Part shown: positions 26,001-36,500 of the stretch, one piece after another | How the letters are laid out: each line of letters opens with the position of its first letter | Numbering within the stretch: position 1 is the first letter of the stretch | Assembly (NCBI GenBank): GCA_039720395.1 | Contig: CM077833.1 | Coordinates: 32,647,478-32,711,477, forward strand | Length of the DNA stretch: 64,000 nucleotides | Origin: Liquidambar formosana | Taxonomy: Eukaryota > Streptophyta > Magnoliopsida > Saxifragales > Altingiaceae | Direction: 5' to 3' | Program-made: the position numbers and the translations under genes | The notes under the pieces: model-generated | What the model was told of the DNA's origin: nothing | What the model saw: the letters and a program-made list of their open reading frames with translations, nothing else | Databases searched by the model: none

Positions 26001-27966
26001 TAATATTTTTCGATTAGCCATTTTGGAAGTAGGTCTTTTTTTTTACATCCAATCAATCTTTTAATAGCAAGGGGGTGATATATTTTTATAGGTGGAGAAA
26101 CTAGAGATCTATTAGTGAAACATAGGCAATTGTTTTCTTCTCTCCTCTTTATAAATAAAGATTGGTGCCCCCCCGCCCACCACCCAAAAAAAAACCCCAC
26201 CCTCTTTTTTCTCTCTTTCTTTGATGTTCCCATTGCTTCCCCTCAATCTGGCAATTAATCACTGATGGGTCCAGGTGCCATCTGCATGGAGCTTGCCAGG
26301 CAGCAGTGTAGTTCACAGTTTTTATCACTTGCAATAAAGAGTCTCACCAAAGTTCAAGAGACTTCTCTCTTTCCCTTGCCTGTTGTCTCAGCATTGTTGG
26401 CTCAAGCAGAAGGAAGCCTTGGCTTTAAAGCAAAGTGGGAGAGAAACCTCCGTCTTGAATGGTTTTCTTGGCCACCAGGTTTGGTTTTCATTTTTCTTTG
26501 TTGATGTAGTGCTCTTGATTTATAATTTAAACAGCTATGGATGAACTACTGAAGTATTAGGCCTGTTAAATAGGGTTGGTGAGTTTCCCAGAATATTAAA
26601 CAATTGGAACCCCCTTGTACAAACCATTGATAGCATTATTTTTCCATCACTGATAAATGATAATACGTGGCTACTTTTCTTTTACCATCTAAGAACTGTG
26701 ATACTGGTACCTGTGGTTCATCCATTTTTCTTGCCACCCCTTGGGGCTGGGTGATGGTGGTTAATCACTTAATCCTTTGTTCTAAAACCCAAATCTAGCT
26801 AGATGGTTAGGCGTTATAGTTGGGAGGCGTGGTGGCATAGGAGCTCATATAAGTTTCTCTTTTGGTTTGGAAGATGTTTCCTCATGCAATTTTCTGGTAT
26901 ATATGGAGAGAAACGATCCAGCAGACTTTTATGGGGGTGGAATGGCCAATGGGGAAAATCAAAACCCAAAGGAGTATTCTTGGTGTTCCTTTTGAGTGGA
27001 AGGATCCAGATTGTGTTCAACAGACCTCCTTTCATGTTAAAGAGGCTACAGTTATGATTTTTGTTTGTATGCCGTCCTTTTTGTGTATACCTCACATGTA
27101 CAGGGGTTCTCCCCATTTTTTGGAATGAATATTATGTGTGTGTGTGTGTGTGTGTGTGTATCTATCAAATGGGCTATATAAATTAAATGTTTTCTAGTTA
27201 AAGTCGTCTAACGTTGTGGGTGGATTTTAGTCAAACTGGTGTTCTAGGAACTGGATTGACCATCCTACTTAAGGTTTAGGTTTATAAAAACACTGGGTAA
27301 ACAACATTTTAGGCTTTGCCCATAGTCTAGGCTATACTAGAGTTCACCCTAATTTGACCCTCTTAGTAACATTGGAGCTACCTCCTTTTGCAGTGAAACC
27401 TTGGTAATCTTTTGAGCTGATGAAAGTTATGTTGCCTGTAGTTCAATCCATCTAAATGAGTGAAGTGCTTGTGTTGAAACTCAATTGAAATGTGTATGGG
27501 TGCACACGCCTATTATTGAACATGTACCTACAAATTGAGAAATGTATTCATACTTAGTTGACTAGAATTCATAGCTTGATTTCTTTTTATAGTGCATGGA
27601 TATTTTGTTATAAAAGAAAAATCATGCATTTAGACAATTGATTTGTGTCCTCAAATATTAAGATATGGAGATTAGACAATGCAAACACTCACCCAGACCT
27701 GCACATGTACCTAGGTTCACACTATATTGAAACACGGTTATAGTATCAATTTTCTAACTTGCTTCATATTTGTTACAGAGATGAGACCTGCGGAACTCTT
27801 TTTCCAAATGCATTTGCTTGCAAGGCAGTCCAAAGTCGGCTCTGACTCTTCATCTTCATCTAGAGTGGAGTCGTGGCAAAGCCGGCAGAGATGGGTTCTT
27901 CGGGCAATCCATTTGAATCCTTCTTGTTTGAGATATTGGAATGTTTTGCAGAAGTTAATGGACTGA
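14002..27966 (+). CDS. SKI3: SKI3 / TTC37 homologue, TPR scaffold of the SKI complex (one frameshift in exon 2)
   Basis: Tetratricopeptide scaffold that holds the SKI2 helicase and SKI8 and feeds cytoplasmic mRNA to the exosome for 3'-5' decay. Exons: 14002–14196, 14293–14495, 14626–14748, 14854–14937, 15013–15063, 15884–15976, 18271–18411, 18507–18587, 18709–18956, 19037–19208, 20042–20157, 20290–20347, 20828–20893, 20995–21207, 21328–21379, 21897–22270, 22385–22479, 23658–23900, 24287–24930, 26275–26478, 27779–27966. This gives about 1,180–1,215 residues, the usual plant SKI3 length. TPR signatures include [39 protein letters not shown] and [20 protein letters not shown]; the conserved C-terminus ends in [14 protein letters not shown]. 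Exon 2 starts in frame as GQFLWEKG but needs five Gs at 14313–14316, where only four are present, so a 1-base deletion breaks the frame. Exon 1 contains an optional in-frame 99-nt intron (14014–14112). Introns hold LINE and MITE insertions. Confidence 0.93.
16470..16680 (-). mobile_element. Possible LINE tail fragment in SKI3 intron 6
   Basis: A T-run followed by aataaagtaagtgtatgtatta at about 16482–16515 resembles the reverse complement of the 3' end of plant LINEs, like those seen elsewhere in this window. No reverse-transcriptase coding sequence remains and no duplication was seen. Weak call. Confidence 0.25.
21650..21779. mobile_element. MULE-type MITE, 130 bp, with 9-bp target duplication
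   Basis: The left end gggtgggtctaaatccaca and the right end tgtggatttagacccaccc are inverted repeats, with matching internal copies of 'ctaaatccac' on each arm. Perfect 9-bp direct repeats ttttgtata flank it (21641–21649 and 21780–21788). A 9-bp duplication with TIRs indicates a Mutator-like non-autonomous element. It lies in the 21380–21896 intron of SKI3. Confidence 0.9.
25165..25680 (-). mobile_element. LINE 3' fragment in SKI3 intron 19
   Basis: Minus-strand reading gives a broken plant-LINE C-terminus: a [17 protein letters not shown] segment corresponding to the W-x-x-W-x-E-R-N block, then [20 protein letters not shown], which matches the D-R-V-x-F-L-A-S-L-W motif downstream of zf-RVT. 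Stops and frame changes are present. It lies in the intron 24931–26274 and the boundaries are approximate. Confidence 0.55.
26795..27145 (+). mobile_element. LINE 3' fragment in SKI3 intron 20
   Basis: Plus-strand reading gives [15 protein letters not shown] followed by [12 protein letters not shown] and VPFEWKD. This is the typical zf-RVT/C-terminal region of plant LINEs (consensus W-x-M-x-P-x-A-I-x-W-x-x-W-R-E-R-N). A (GT)n tract follows at 27132–27158. It is truncated at the 5' end and lies in the intron 26479–27778. Confidence 0.6.
27132..27158 (+). repeat. (GT)n microsatellite
   Basis: A GT dinucleotide repeat directly follows the LINE fragment in SKI3 intron 20. Length variation is expected. 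Confidence 0.9.
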
Positions 27967-29721
27967 GTTTGCACAATCCCCAGGTGTGCAGATTCAGGGG
28001 AGGCAGCAGGCTTGCAGGAATATATATTTCCAAGATATTATTTATCGTTTATTTGTTGTGCTTATAACTTCCGCAACACCTGGCTACTCAGAGTTTCAAT
28101 TGATCGATTTACAAAAAATTCCTTGTGTGCACATGAGCTAAAGGATGTTAAGATTCTAATTCACCACATTGGCCTGTCAGTAGAGAACGTCATGATGTCT
28201 AATTAAGTTGATGATATTGTTATTGTAGCATGTTTTAGCCACCTGAAAGTAGTGTCTGGCCATTGAGCCCTTTTTTTTTTTTTCTTTTTTTTTTTTTAAT
28301 AAATAATAATAATAATATAGTCGAGTTCCCTTTGGATCCTCTGTGATAATATACGAGTGACTTTAGGCGCTGCTTTTAGCCTCGTCGTAGGTAGGTCGTA
28401 GGTTTGACGCTGCATGCTGTAAAATCACAATGATTCCCAAATTATTCACAAATACTTGTCAAATCATTATTCCAGATAAAATGCTCTTTTTTTTTTTTTA
28501 ATCCTGTCTAGTTCTTTCTTGATTTGTGTCGTTTAGAATTGTTTATGTTTGCCCACCTAATCCTGGATTCCAAATGATGCATGGTGATGCTGAATAATTC
28601 TGGAACTCCAATCTTTTCTATAATTAGCACTCAACTGCTGGGACATTCATCAAATGCTGATTCTTTTGACACATCACATGCGGAGCTGTGTAAAGAAGGA
28701 TAGAGCAGAATGCAACGACATATAAGAGCGTGTAGCTAGAAACTTTACAACATGTGCAGAGTTCAAATTGCTGGTGGATGCCATTTATTTATAGCTTGGT
28801 GTTTCGTTTTGTCCTTATTTGTCTTAGCCGTAGAGTTACTGTGGTTTGAAGGGTGTTTCCTTTTTTATTTTTTTATTTTTTTTATTTTTTATTTTGCAAG
28901 AGTGGGATTCGGGATCTGCTGCAAGGAGTGCGGTTAGCACAGGCAGGAACAACAAATCTTGCAAAGTCGCAAGGTGAAACTTTTTGTTTTGACTTAATAT
29001 AATAGGGAGTATTATAATCTGTTAAGAGACGAGACCTATGTTATGTATACAATACAATACAATCTACTATCTAGGGAGATACACACTACTACTAATGTCT
29101 ACATCAGATCAGACCCTTTCAAAGTGATTGCGCTATACAATTTGGGTCTGTCAGATTGGTTGGACGTTTCAAAGAAATATATACTCCTATTATTTTTATA
29201 AAGCCCCCTTGCACGACTGACTCTCTGCCGTGGCCTAGCATGTTCCTGCGTATGGAGTGGCGCCTCTGACTGACTCGTCTCAGTCTTATATACTATTAAT
29301 TAATGGTTCGGTAGGATTATTATTTTAAACTATTATTGAAAACAGGGGATGAGAGCCAAATTGATCAAATTTATTATTATTAGGCAACAACTACAGCCGC
29401 AAGCAAATCTTTGAATGCTTGGGTTCACAAGGAAAGCAAGGAATTGGAATTGGAATTGAGTTGGGTAGGTTTACATAATTAATCCCAGCTACGATGCTGT
29501 TAAATTGGGTGATTGCTACCAAAACGAATATTACAAACAAATGAACAATCACAATTCCGCCCCCCCCCCCCCCCCCCCCCCCCGCCCCTTTTCGTGGGTT
29601 ATTATCAATTACCATCAAATAGAATATATTCCCATATATACAAAAAATGTTGTACTATTTATTATTAATCTCACATATATGTTACTAATTCATTTTAAAG
29701 TTTAAAACGCAAAATGAAAAC
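27967..29721. other. SKI3 3' flank and convergent gap to LYK
   Basis: After the SKI3 stop the sequence contains T-runs at 28271–28297 and 28490–28499 and A/T-rich DNA. Exon-like segments such as the one ending near 28020 may be 3'-UTR splicing. Towards LYK there is a run of 24 Cs (29560–29583). No additional gene is supported. Confidence 0.5.
29560..29583 (+). repeat. Homopolymer C tract, 24 bases
   Basis: An uninterrupted run of C lies about 140 bp downstream of the LYK stop codon. On the LYK transcript strand it would be a run of G, able to form quadruplex-like structure. Its length is likely unreliable in the assembly. Confidence 0.95.
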
Positions 29722-31703
29722 CTACCTGCGAAGGCTTAGCGACCTGGAACGTTCAAGCTCCTCAGAGGGATCCCAGTCCAGAGAGGATGAGAGGATCTTG
29801 GAGAGGGTCATGAAAACCTCAGACATGCTTGGCCTGGAATTCAGATCATGAGCCACGCACTTGTCAGCCAGCTGGGCCATGGCGAATGCCAAATCCAAGG
29901 GGTACTCCTCCCTCCTCATCCACGGATCAACGAAGCCTCGCAGTTTCTCTCTCACATTCTCTCCTTCCACCACCCGGCTTATGGATGCACTTAGCAACTC
30001 CTCCCTCAATCCCTCCTTGCCCGCCGCCTCCCTTCCCGATAGGAGCTCCAATAGGACCACTCCAAACGCAAACACGTCTAGTTTAGGAGTAACCACCCCG
30101 TTCTCGATGTACTCCGGGGCCATATAACCCTGCGTGCCCACCACATGTCTCGTCAACTGCAGCCCACCTTCCTCTTGATTCCCCACACTTCTTGCCAGCC
30201 CAAAATTCCCAACTTTGGCTCTCAGGTTACCGTCCAACAGAATGTTACTGCTCTTCAAGTTCTTGTGTATATACGGCGGATTGGTGTAGTTGTGGAGGTA
30301 ATTCAGGGCATCCGCTACGTCATACGCAATCTGAACCCTCTGCTTCCACCCTAGACCAGAAGACGAAGATTCATGCTGCTTCAAGTGAAGCCAATCACTG
30401 AGAGACCCCTTCTCTGCGTACTCGTACACGAGGTAGGTGTTCCCCTCGTGCACGCAGAAACCAGAAAGTCTGATCACGTTGCTATGATTGATCTGCCTCA
30501 ATATGTTGATCTCGCTCGACACATCCCCTTTCATCATCTTTACAGCCGCATCATCCCCCTTGAACGACCCGCGATACACAGAGCCCTTGATTCTGTTTAC
30601 TTCGCCGAAAAACCCAGTGGCCTTCTGCAACTCCTCGAACTTGTAGACGGTCAAGGATTCGATGGCGTATCGAATCCCTTCGGAAGAAACCGACCACGAT
30701 TTGTTTTCGGGCATGGACGTGTAATCCGCGGATTCTGCGAGCATCTTAGAACCTGAATCTGGCTTGCCTTTCTGAGACCGGCGGCGATAAAAGAAGCACA
30801 CCAGAAGTACAGAGAGAGCGGCGAGAAGCAGTAAAGCGGCTCCAATTCCAACACCCACGAAAACCCATTTCTTGGAAGACTGGGAGTGGTCGCCAACAGG
30901 GGCGGTGGGCGGCTCCGGAGACGGTGCCGGAGGAACCTGGATCTTGGTGGGAACAGTAGGAAGCGGAATTAGAAGTGGTGTGAAGGGGAAGATAATGCTG
31001 GTAGAAGAGAGATTATTGGCATCACGTACGGTCTGCGGATCGACGCCAAACAAGGCGGCGATGGAAGGAATGTCATCGCCCCATTCGACCAAATAAGTGA
31101 GTAAGAAGTTGACCCCAACAGCGATCTGGTTGGTGGTGGGGCAAGCACACCTGAGAGGAACCACCAGATCCATACCCACCGACAGGTTGCGACTGTCGTG
31201 AGAAGGGTTCTGAGCGATCAAAGCTTGGCAAGTGGTGAGGCCCTGGTAAGTGTTGTTGGCGACGATTAAGTAGGTCTCGGACGAGGTTTTCAAGATGTAG
31301 GAGCTGTTGTGCTGGGAGTAAGACCGGAACAAGAGCAATTGACGGGGACGATGACGAGGGTGTCGGCGGGGATCTTGTCGACGTCGGAGATATTGTTGAT
31401 TTGGGAGATGAGGGAGGGTTCTGCGCCGAGGAGGTAGCCGATGGTGGGAGCAGAATCGTAGTTGGGAGGGCTGGATCGGAAGGTGAGGTAGGAAACGCAG
31501 GAAGAGCTAGCGCCGTTGCAGACAAAGCCATCGGTATAATTGTAGTTGACAAAGCCATCAGTAGAACCGTAGGTGTTGTAGCAGTCGTTTTGTTTGTTGT
31601 TAACATAAACTTGTTGGCAATCTGAGACATGGAATTGCCACAGCACAACCAACAACACAAGGGTGCTCAACAAAGCCATATCATGAACTCCCCTCTTCAT
31701 CAT
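29722..31703 (-). CDS. LYK4: LysM receptor-like pseudokinase (LYK4/LYK5 type), broken by one frameshift
   Basis: Plasma-membrane co-receptor type for chitin oligomers, acting with CERK1 in fungal perception. The gene is intronless, as is usual for this subfamily. The start at 31703 gives a signal peptide (ALLSTLVLLVVLWQF...). The ectodomain follows with C-x-C signatures (PVNCSCSG, PLRCACP) and LysM stretches (GYLLGAEPSLISQINNI, YLIVANNTYQGLTTCQAL, IPSIAALFGVDPQTVRDANN). Then come a Pro-rich stalk, a membrane helix (VFVGVGIGAALLLLAALSVL) and a kinase-like domain. The catalytic loop reads YIHKNLKSSN instead of HRD, and DFG is NFG (GNFGLARS). There is no Gly-rich loop, so it is a pseudokinase, known for LYK4/LYK5. 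The ATP-site lysine (AVKMM) is kept. The frame breaks once, just after NCSCSG (31323–31326): upstream frame 31703–31290 ends prematurely, and the rest continues in the 29722–31338 frame. One missing base explains it. LYK4 versus LYK5 is not decided. Confidence 0.92.
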
Positions 31704-33542
31704 TCATAATTCACCCCGAAACAAATACGGAGTACTACTCTCTGTATCTGAGTCCTCTCTCTCCTCCTCTCGGCTCTCGACGGACTCTCCAGTCTCCAGA
31801 TGAGAAAGACAGAGGAATAAAAGAAAGAAAAGATCTCGAGAGAGACACACACAGGGGAGGACGCGCTCTCCTCTTATTGGCCTTTGAAGTGTCTACTGTA
31901 AATATTCTTTTTTTTTTTTTTTTTTTTTTTTTCGGTGAAAGTCTTCTGTCAATATTCAATAAGCCATTCTTGCTCTTGCGTCTGCGTACTGCGTCTGTAG
32001 TTTAAAAAGCATTTTTCTGACGACCTGGCAAGTGGAAATTGAAGTTCAACGCTGCGCTGTTGTGAAAATGTTAATGGGGGAAATTTGACGCGTCTCTACT
32101 TTGACCCGTCAATCTTCCTCCGTTCGAGTGACACCGCGTGCTCGAGTGTTTTATTTATGGGCTTTCCAGGCCCCTTGGCCCACCTTCATGGGCTACCGCA
32201 AGTCCAACATTGAGTATGGCCCAGGCCGGGACCCGGACCCGGACCCAACAAACCACCCTCCCTCTTCCTTTAGTATTGATGTTTTTTCCTTTGAAATCTA
32301 ATCACGCCTATACCATTAGCCCGTCATTCTGTTTCAAAGTAGAAAACACCATCTGTTTCCAAATGCCTGCCATGACACTCCATCATGTGTACTTCCAAGT
32401 TCCAACTACCATGCGTATTGCTCCTACTTTCCATGTCCCCCTATTTCACATCTTACCCCGGTTTTTTTCTTCACATAATCATACTGGCCAAACAAATAAC
32501 TCCTCCCTTTCCCTTATGTAACTCTTTATTTTTCTCCCCACATACTACACCCGAAAAATTACAACCATCATACTATCTAAATATAAACTCTCTTATCTAA
32601 TAGAATAATAAAGTTGATAAGAATTTAATATGAATGAGAGAGTGCCAGAAGGGCCATTGCCCACCAGTGGTCAATGAGTCCTTTTCAGATTTAGGGTGAT
32701 CAAAGAGCATCAGATCGAGAATCACTACAACTCCAAAGGGGACACCCTCACCATGAGGTCTACCTTTCCCCGTCAATCAATTCATTCATTCAGATGGCTT
32801 TTGTGCTCCCAAAACAGTTCCAGATGACAAAACATAGAAAAGAATTTTAAAAAAAAGAAAAAAAAAAATTAAAGCTGTTTTCTCCTCCCCATACCCCCAT
32901 AAGATCAACCCATCACCAAACACACCCAATGCCTCTCACGTAAGACAGCTTTTCTCTTTTACAATAATCAATCAGCATATAACCTTTGTCTCCGCAGCCT
33001 CAAATCTCTAAGTTGCCATGAAAGAAAAATAAAATTGTGTGATGTTACAAGCAGGATCTTTAACCCTGTTTATCTAGGTGACTAACGGAAAATCCCAGCT
33101 TGAACAAAAATTCCCCAACCTGTCAGAAGTTTACTACACACCAATTTAGCCACTTTCCCCCTCATCTTTCCTTTTTTCCTCGTCATCTTTCATCAAGATC
33201 CTCAGCTTATTTTGCAGTGTTCTACAGTGAAAATCCTGCAAGACCAGCAACATTTCTTATTTTCAGTTCTGCCAGAGGGCATAGTCTTGGCTGGCTACAC
33301 TAAATTGATCTCATTCTACACAACCACAACCATTTTCTCAAGAGAGATATCTCCACTATATTTAAAACCATAGTTAAGCGGAACTTACAAAGTTAAAAGC
33401 AACAAAGAAATTATGAACAAGTTGCAATAATATCTTCTAATTTTACCACCTTTGATGATTCTCCAGTTAGTGAGCTGGGAGGTGGTTCCAGAGTAATAAA
33501 AATCTGTGCACTAAATTGTAAACTTACCGTCGCTCACCTTTG
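31704..33542. other. LYK promoter and intergenic region to the PhoD-like gene
   Basis: The LYK 5' UTR and promoter occupy the left part, with a T-run at 31911–31932 and a cluster of TTGAC cores (32085–32112, listed separately). The remainder up to the stop of the PhoD-like gene holds the 3' UTR of that gene and unremarkable AT-rich sequence. No further gene is supported. Confidence 0.5.
32085..32112 (+). promoter_or_regulatory. Clustered W-box-like TTGAC elements upstream of LYK
   Basis: Three TTGAC cores occur within 28 bp: TTGACG at 32085, TTGACC at 32101 (a full W-box core) and an inverted copy GTCAA at 32108. They lie about 380–410 bp upstream of the LYK start codon. W-boxes bind WRKY factors and are common in promoters of immune receptors. 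The function here is inferred. Confidence 0.4.
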
Positions 33543-36500
33543 TCAGTCAAACTTGTATTTATGGAGGCATCGCCTGCTGACTGATATAGCAGCATAAGTG
33601 AGTCCTATTAAACCAAGAAGCAATACTGCAACGTAGAAGGGAAAACATCGCAATCAGGAAGTCATAGGAAAAGCTGACGAGAAACAACACACAACATTCC
33701 AGAGTATAGAAGCCGATGCAATTACTTCAAAATCACTATCTGATAATATTACTCCTATCCTTTTTCTTATATTAATTTTTTCCTCTATTACTTGTAATCT
33801 GTTATTTAAGAATTGAAAGTATTTTATACAATATCATGTATGGTTCTTTCATCTTTATTTTTATTTTTCATCTTCTCCTTTATTTTATTTTATTTTGCAA
33901 GGCTATTTTAGCAATTTTAAAGAATTGGCACAAGGGGAATTGAGTGGCACTTGACAAGAAGGTCGCATAAAAATAATCTTCATTATGTACAGCAATTAAT
34001 AGAGAGAAAGAAGGAAATTATGAGGAAGCTTTACAGAATTATTATGAATCTATGTGACTAAAAATTGATCCCTATGATTGAAAAGCATATTTTTTTGTTT
34101 TACACCCCGTAACTGTTCCTCAGCCAGGCTTGGGCAGAATAGCAGAGGAAACCCCAAAATTCATTTACATTACATGTGACATGACATTTCTATACAGTAT
34201 GTTTTACATAAAACCAAAAGATATGGAATGCATAAAATTTTAAAAATATACTTGAAATTCATAATGAAATGGCAATCCATTTTAAATGAAATGCATTCAA
34301 TTTGAACATTAAAAAATATAGGGGTGGGGGAGGGCAGCGTAAAGTATAAGCATAAGAAAAATGAGTTATTTCTTCAATTAATATGAGCATCATCATGCAT
34401 GTCTTCTAAAATCCAGACTATCCTTATTTCCCAGGTTGTATGAAGCATTGAAAATTTTACACACAGCAAAGAATTTTAAGCAGTCACCACTTCTCATAAA
34501 AAATTAATGCAAGAAACAAAGATGCTGCAAGTATCAGAGATTACGTACTAGCCAAGGTGCAAAAGAATAAAATAGCCAAGCGGTATCTGACAATCCAAGG
34601 CAGATTCATTTCGAGAGTGCAGTACTTCTGCGATTCTTCTGCTCTAATAGCAGCCACGGAGTCTATGCGCTGTGTTTGCAGTTCCAATAATGAAGTTTTT
34701 ACACCTGTCACAGGGAATCCATTCACATCCCTCACTTCAATTTTCATTGCCACTGGAGTTGAATCCCAATCTATCTCGATTGCTCCAAAATTCGGTTCGC
34801 CTGAAAAAATACACATCTTGAAGAAGATCAATTATGTAGAGACCTCTTGAAACATCTTCACCAGGTAGTTCAAAAATAAGAAAAAAATGGCTTAGAAGGA
34901 AACGTATACCATAAGTGCATGATTTGTATCTACAATTTCGGCCCATGACTCTCATTGTAGTTGGCGTCAACCATGCCACAAATCTCACTATGAAATGTAA
35001 TGGTGGTGGGACTGCCTTCTCAACAGCTTGAGTAAGCCCACTTGAGGTTATGTCATATAGCGGATATCCAGTAGCACAGTCATATCGTGTAATTTCTCCA
35101 AAATGAACGTCACCGCTTATGAAGAAGACCCCATCTCTCTACACAAGAGAAGACAAAACCTAAGATGATAAATTTATAAAATTAAATCCAGTTAAATGTT
35201 TGGTGCAATTACATCACCTTTGAAAGTTCTTCAGTTCAATTGTAAATATAGCAGTATTATAATTAGTATTAAGCACAAAAGAATATTATCACCTTGCTAT
35301 CTCTTATCAATCTAAAAAGGCGATCTCTTTCTTTTGGGAAATGTCCCCAACACTCCAAAGAAAACAACGGACCAGTGGTTGCTGAAAGATTTGATATGAC
35401 CTGGAAAAGGGTGCACAGATAGGCAAAGTAAAACAAAGTAAAATCATGCAGATAAGAATCTTTGTCAACAATTTATACTTCCAAAAAATGTATGAAGCAA
35501 GACACTTTGCCAAATCTATCCAAGAAGAGAATTATAAATGATGGGTTATTAATGAAAAACTGGTATCACCAGGTGTATCCACCTATTCATTAAACCATGG
35601 CATTGCTTAGAGATAAGTGAGGCCAGAAACACAGAAAATACCTTGATGGCTGCCAACAAGACCATAGTGCTATTACCATTTTATGCCAAAAATGGTGCTC
35701 TGAGGAGGGGTCTATGTTTGACATAAATATACACACAAATGTGCACGTATGCTGTGATTCAAAATATGAAATATTGTTGATCCTAACTGTTCAATAAAGT
35801 AATTATGTCCTACTAAGATATCATGTCCATAAAAATATCCAGATCGTTATACAATTAAGTCTGTAACTCATTCAGATATTTCCTTACCGTTCCCAGCATT
35901 TAAAGTGTTTTCTTTTTAAGGCCCCCTTTTTAATTCCATGACTACTAACTCCCTATACAACAATATACATCCTATCATAGTTACTGTAACCATTGGAACA
36001 TATACCTCATAATGACTTGACTATAAATTCCTACTACCTGGATAGAAGACCCAATTATTGTTATGGCTGACGGAGGACCGTTCAACTCTTTTTCTAACCA
36101 CATCCACTGCAAACTTCCCAAGATACTTCCATCACTGAACAAAGGGTCTCTATGGTATCTAGTATCCAAGAGAATAACCTGAAAAAAAAAAAAAAACAAA
36201 AACACACACACACACACATCAACCTTACTTTGAACAAAATATGGAGTATTTTTTTTTTATTTAAATATTGAACAAAATATCTAACTGGGTAACTACATGC
36301 TCAATCCAGAGTTTGCTAAGTTAATTATATTAGGCTACCAACAAGAAAAAGAAAATTATGACAAGCAACAAATGCCTCCCTGAAAGGACCATTTAAGCTT
36401 CTTTAAAAAGGAACAAACTGCTTTAATACCTTGATTTGTCTACCCACAGGACCAAATGTATATGATGAATACACACCAGCCTGCTTGCGCCTACAATAAT

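Noticed and set aside
29829..31625. Several long open frames on the plus strand opposite LYK (e.g. 30373–30756).
   Set aside because: They mirror the GC-richer LYK coding strand, have no recognisable domains and no splice logic. They are antisense shadows.
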